From Trichobilharzia szidati (lineage: Eukaryota > Platyhelminthes > Trematoda > Strigeidida > Schistosomatidae): a stretch of 64,000 nucleotides of DNA. Below, in pieces: positions 62,226 to 64,000 of the stretch. Below the pieces are notes generated by a model. That model made no database searches. It was not told the DNA's origin and saw only the letters and a program-made list of their open reading frames with translations. Numbering within the stretch: the stretch's first letter is position 1; every line of letters starts with the position of its first letter. A program made the translations under genes and the position numbers. The DNA lies in NCBI GenBank assembly GCA_944472155.2, contig OX235272.1, forward strand, positions 12,322,354 to 12,386,353, given 5' to 3'.

Positions 62226-62559
62226 TAACAAATTTTTAAACTCCTGCCCCATGTTACCCAGCACTGTAATTTCGTCTCATTGAGCGCATTGCAGTGACTG
62301 AGTGTTTTCCCTGGGTAGTGCATTCTACTATGCGGTGTTCGCATATTCCGAATGATCACGGCCATTGGCTTTAACCAGCACATAACATTTAATTGTGTTT
62401 TGCGTTATACTGACTAGAGGATTTTTCTTTCAGCTCACATAGTTCCTTTCTGAGAAGGTTTCTTCATTCCACATATGTTTAAACCCCTAAGTTAATTTTA
62501 TGACACCTCTTCTCAATTTATTCTACTAATGTAGATAACAATTATCAAACAATAAAGAA

Positions 62560-63305
62560 CATTCTGCTGATCTCTCCTGGTCGTCTCATATCTTGACGAT
62601 TTCTAAGAAAGTATTCCGTCTTACCTTCTACATCAAGAAGTTAAGACATTCTGGTATAACCCAACCCTTACTCCTACAATTCGTTAACTCTCGCATTCTG
62701 CCTATTATTCTCTATTGTTCCCCGGGCTTAGTTTTTCCAGGGCTACTGAAGAAAGACTGTAACATCATATTACGCAGGATGTTAAAGGTTGTCAGCAGGG
62801 TAAGCAACGTACCACTTAACCAGCTTCTTAATATTCTGGTTGACAGGCAGGCACATGGACTCATGTGAAAAATGGGCCAAATCCATTTTATCTAACTCAC
62901 ACCACCCTCTTCACTCACAACTCTCCCCTTGCATCTCATCAGGCAAAACCAGAAGTCTATATAGAAAACCATATGCTCGCACCAGCAAGTACAAAAACTC
63001 AACCATCTCCTACTTAGCTCTTGTTCTGTGCGATAAAGAAAGCATTAGGTGTGATACCTATAATTCATTAAATAGTCAGTAGAACAACTGGATCTCGTCT
63101 TTCGAACTCATATCATCTATAGGTGCAACATTTTCTTTCTTTCTCTTCCTATGTTGTTGTCATAATGAACTGAGACTATTCTTAATCTATGTAGAATTTT
63201 ATTTATTGTTAATATACAAACTGGATGCACTACTGTAGTAAAAATGCTGAGAATTCCATTCTGTATCACAAGTACTGTTTTGGAATAAAGCAAATTATTA
63301 TTATT
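62560..63305 (+). mobile_element. CR1-like LINE 3' fragment (second family)
   Basis: From about 62568 the frame reads HSADLSWSSHILTISKKVFR, KLRHSGITQPLLLQFVNSRI, LPIILYCSP and LRRMLKVVSRVSNVPLNQLL. A frameshift near 62840 leads to HMDSCEKWAKSILSNSHHPL, SLYRKPYARTSKYKNSTISY to 63082. Its 3' UTR ends in an ATT tail at 63293-63309. It is the post-RT C-terminal domain of a CR1-type ORF2, distinct from the elements at 29195-39232. Confidence 0.65.
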
Positions 63306-63534
63306 ATTGATCAAGCTCTTACTTTGCCTTGCCAGCTGTTCTTCATCTGACGTAGTATACATCTGATTGAGTCGGCGGAGGATAAAATACACGTACCATG
63401 ATTGATGTCATTTCACCGTACCTTAGCACACTGGAAAATATTAGAGCAATCGAATCAGGACCATGTCTCGTAATAATAAATATCCTAGTTAATAATTCAA
63501 ACATTTTTGTTTTATTCCCTGACGTTTCGAGTGC

Positions 63535-63735
63535 AGCATAGGGTGGCTTCAAGCTAGAGCTTTGAAGTTCCGGTAGTAGTGGTTTTATTGTTACGGATGG
63601 GAGTTGCTAAACTGACGCCCAACCTTCCCTTTTTACTGGCTTAGCGAGGTTCAGAAGTACGTCAGCCGAGGATTGAACCCCGGACCACGTGAAGCGTGGT
63701 TGGCGAGTGTTCGACCGTCCAATCACCGATACGAC
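63535..63735 (-). mobile_element. SINE-C copy 4 (tRNA-Gly-derived)
   Basis: Minus strand: GAACACTCGCCAACCACGC, GGTCCGGGGTTCAATCC, then the body with GGTTGGGCGTCAG. It closely matches the 55205-55428 copy. Confidence 0.6.
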
Positions 63736-64000
63736 ATGGGTATTACTGTCCAATAATTATTTCCCTAAGTATATCAGAATTATTGAGAAACAAACAATAT
63801 AAACAGCGGTTAAAATAATGCAGATGTCAAAGCCTCTGCAGAATTTTGGAAAAGATGGTTTTTACGCTTACCCAAGAAAAAATTCGTTAGTGGGCGGGGG
63901 TCCTCTAACTGAAGTCAATTCATGATCAACATTGAAATCAATCGAGTCTCCGCAAATCAGCTATCCACCATCTAGCGCTCACTAGTGACTGACTATATAT

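Overview
This window reads as blood-fluke (schistosomatid, Schistosoma-like) nuclear DNA. The basis is an AT-rich sequence with few, small-exon host genes embedded in dense retroelement debris. The debris includes Penelope-like elements (PLEs), CR1-like LINEs, RTE-like LINEs with short tandem 3' tails, and tRNA-derived SINEs that carry hammerhead ribozymes in the manner of the schistosome SM-alpha retroposon. Species was not determined. Family labels used here (PLE-A, PLE-B, RTE-1/2/3, SINE-A/B/C, repeats D and E) are my own working names.

Two host genes are supported. (1) A TMX2-type thioredoxin-related ER membrane protein lies on the minus strand at 24063-24893. It is one 276-codon exon, with a splice-acceptor-like sequence directly before the ATG and a C-terminal dilysine ER signal. 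(2) A complete protein-only RNase P catalytic subunit (PRORP/MRPP3) lies on the plus strand in six exons from 43569 to 58993 (540 aa). Exon 4 (51697-51851) is not part of any obvious long open frame; I placed it by splice phase and family alignment. All four metallonuclease aspartates and all four zinc ligands are present. Introns 1 and 2 are 77 and 61 nt, while introns 3-5 total about 13.7 kb and are packed with transposons.

Layout. 1-3100: sparse sequence with a SINE-C and RTE-2 pieces. 3100-12060: PLE-A copies with inverted terminal pseudo-LTRs (one nested in another), RTE-1/RTE-2 pieces, a SINE-B with an intact-looking hammerhead, and a head-to-head SINE-A pair. 12060-16300: mostly RTE-1 and RTE-2 remnants. 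16300-22330: a PLE cluster including a well-preserved PLE-A inserted into a PLE-B with an 11-bp target duplication. 22780-24900: SINE-B hammerhead, RTE-2 and TMX2. 24950-29190: PLE tails and undescribed decayed sequence. 29195-39232: a minus-strand CR1-like element whose two parts are separated by a plus-strand CR1-like element, an RTE-3 and smaller repeats. 39233-43290: intergenic DNA with a large palindrome, then RTE pieces. 43569-58993: PRORP. 59000-64000: SINE, PLE-B, RTE-2 and CR1 remnants.

The most interesting pattern is the recurrence of minimal hammerhead ribozymes with self-complementary helix III (CUAG, AGCU or ACGU) in three repeat classes: two tRNA-headed SINEs and the PLE-B terminal repeats. 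The other point of note is the clean target duplications and a conserved one-sided terminal extension of the PLE-A elements. All assignments come from reading the sequence and from knowledge of the families; no database search or folding program was run.
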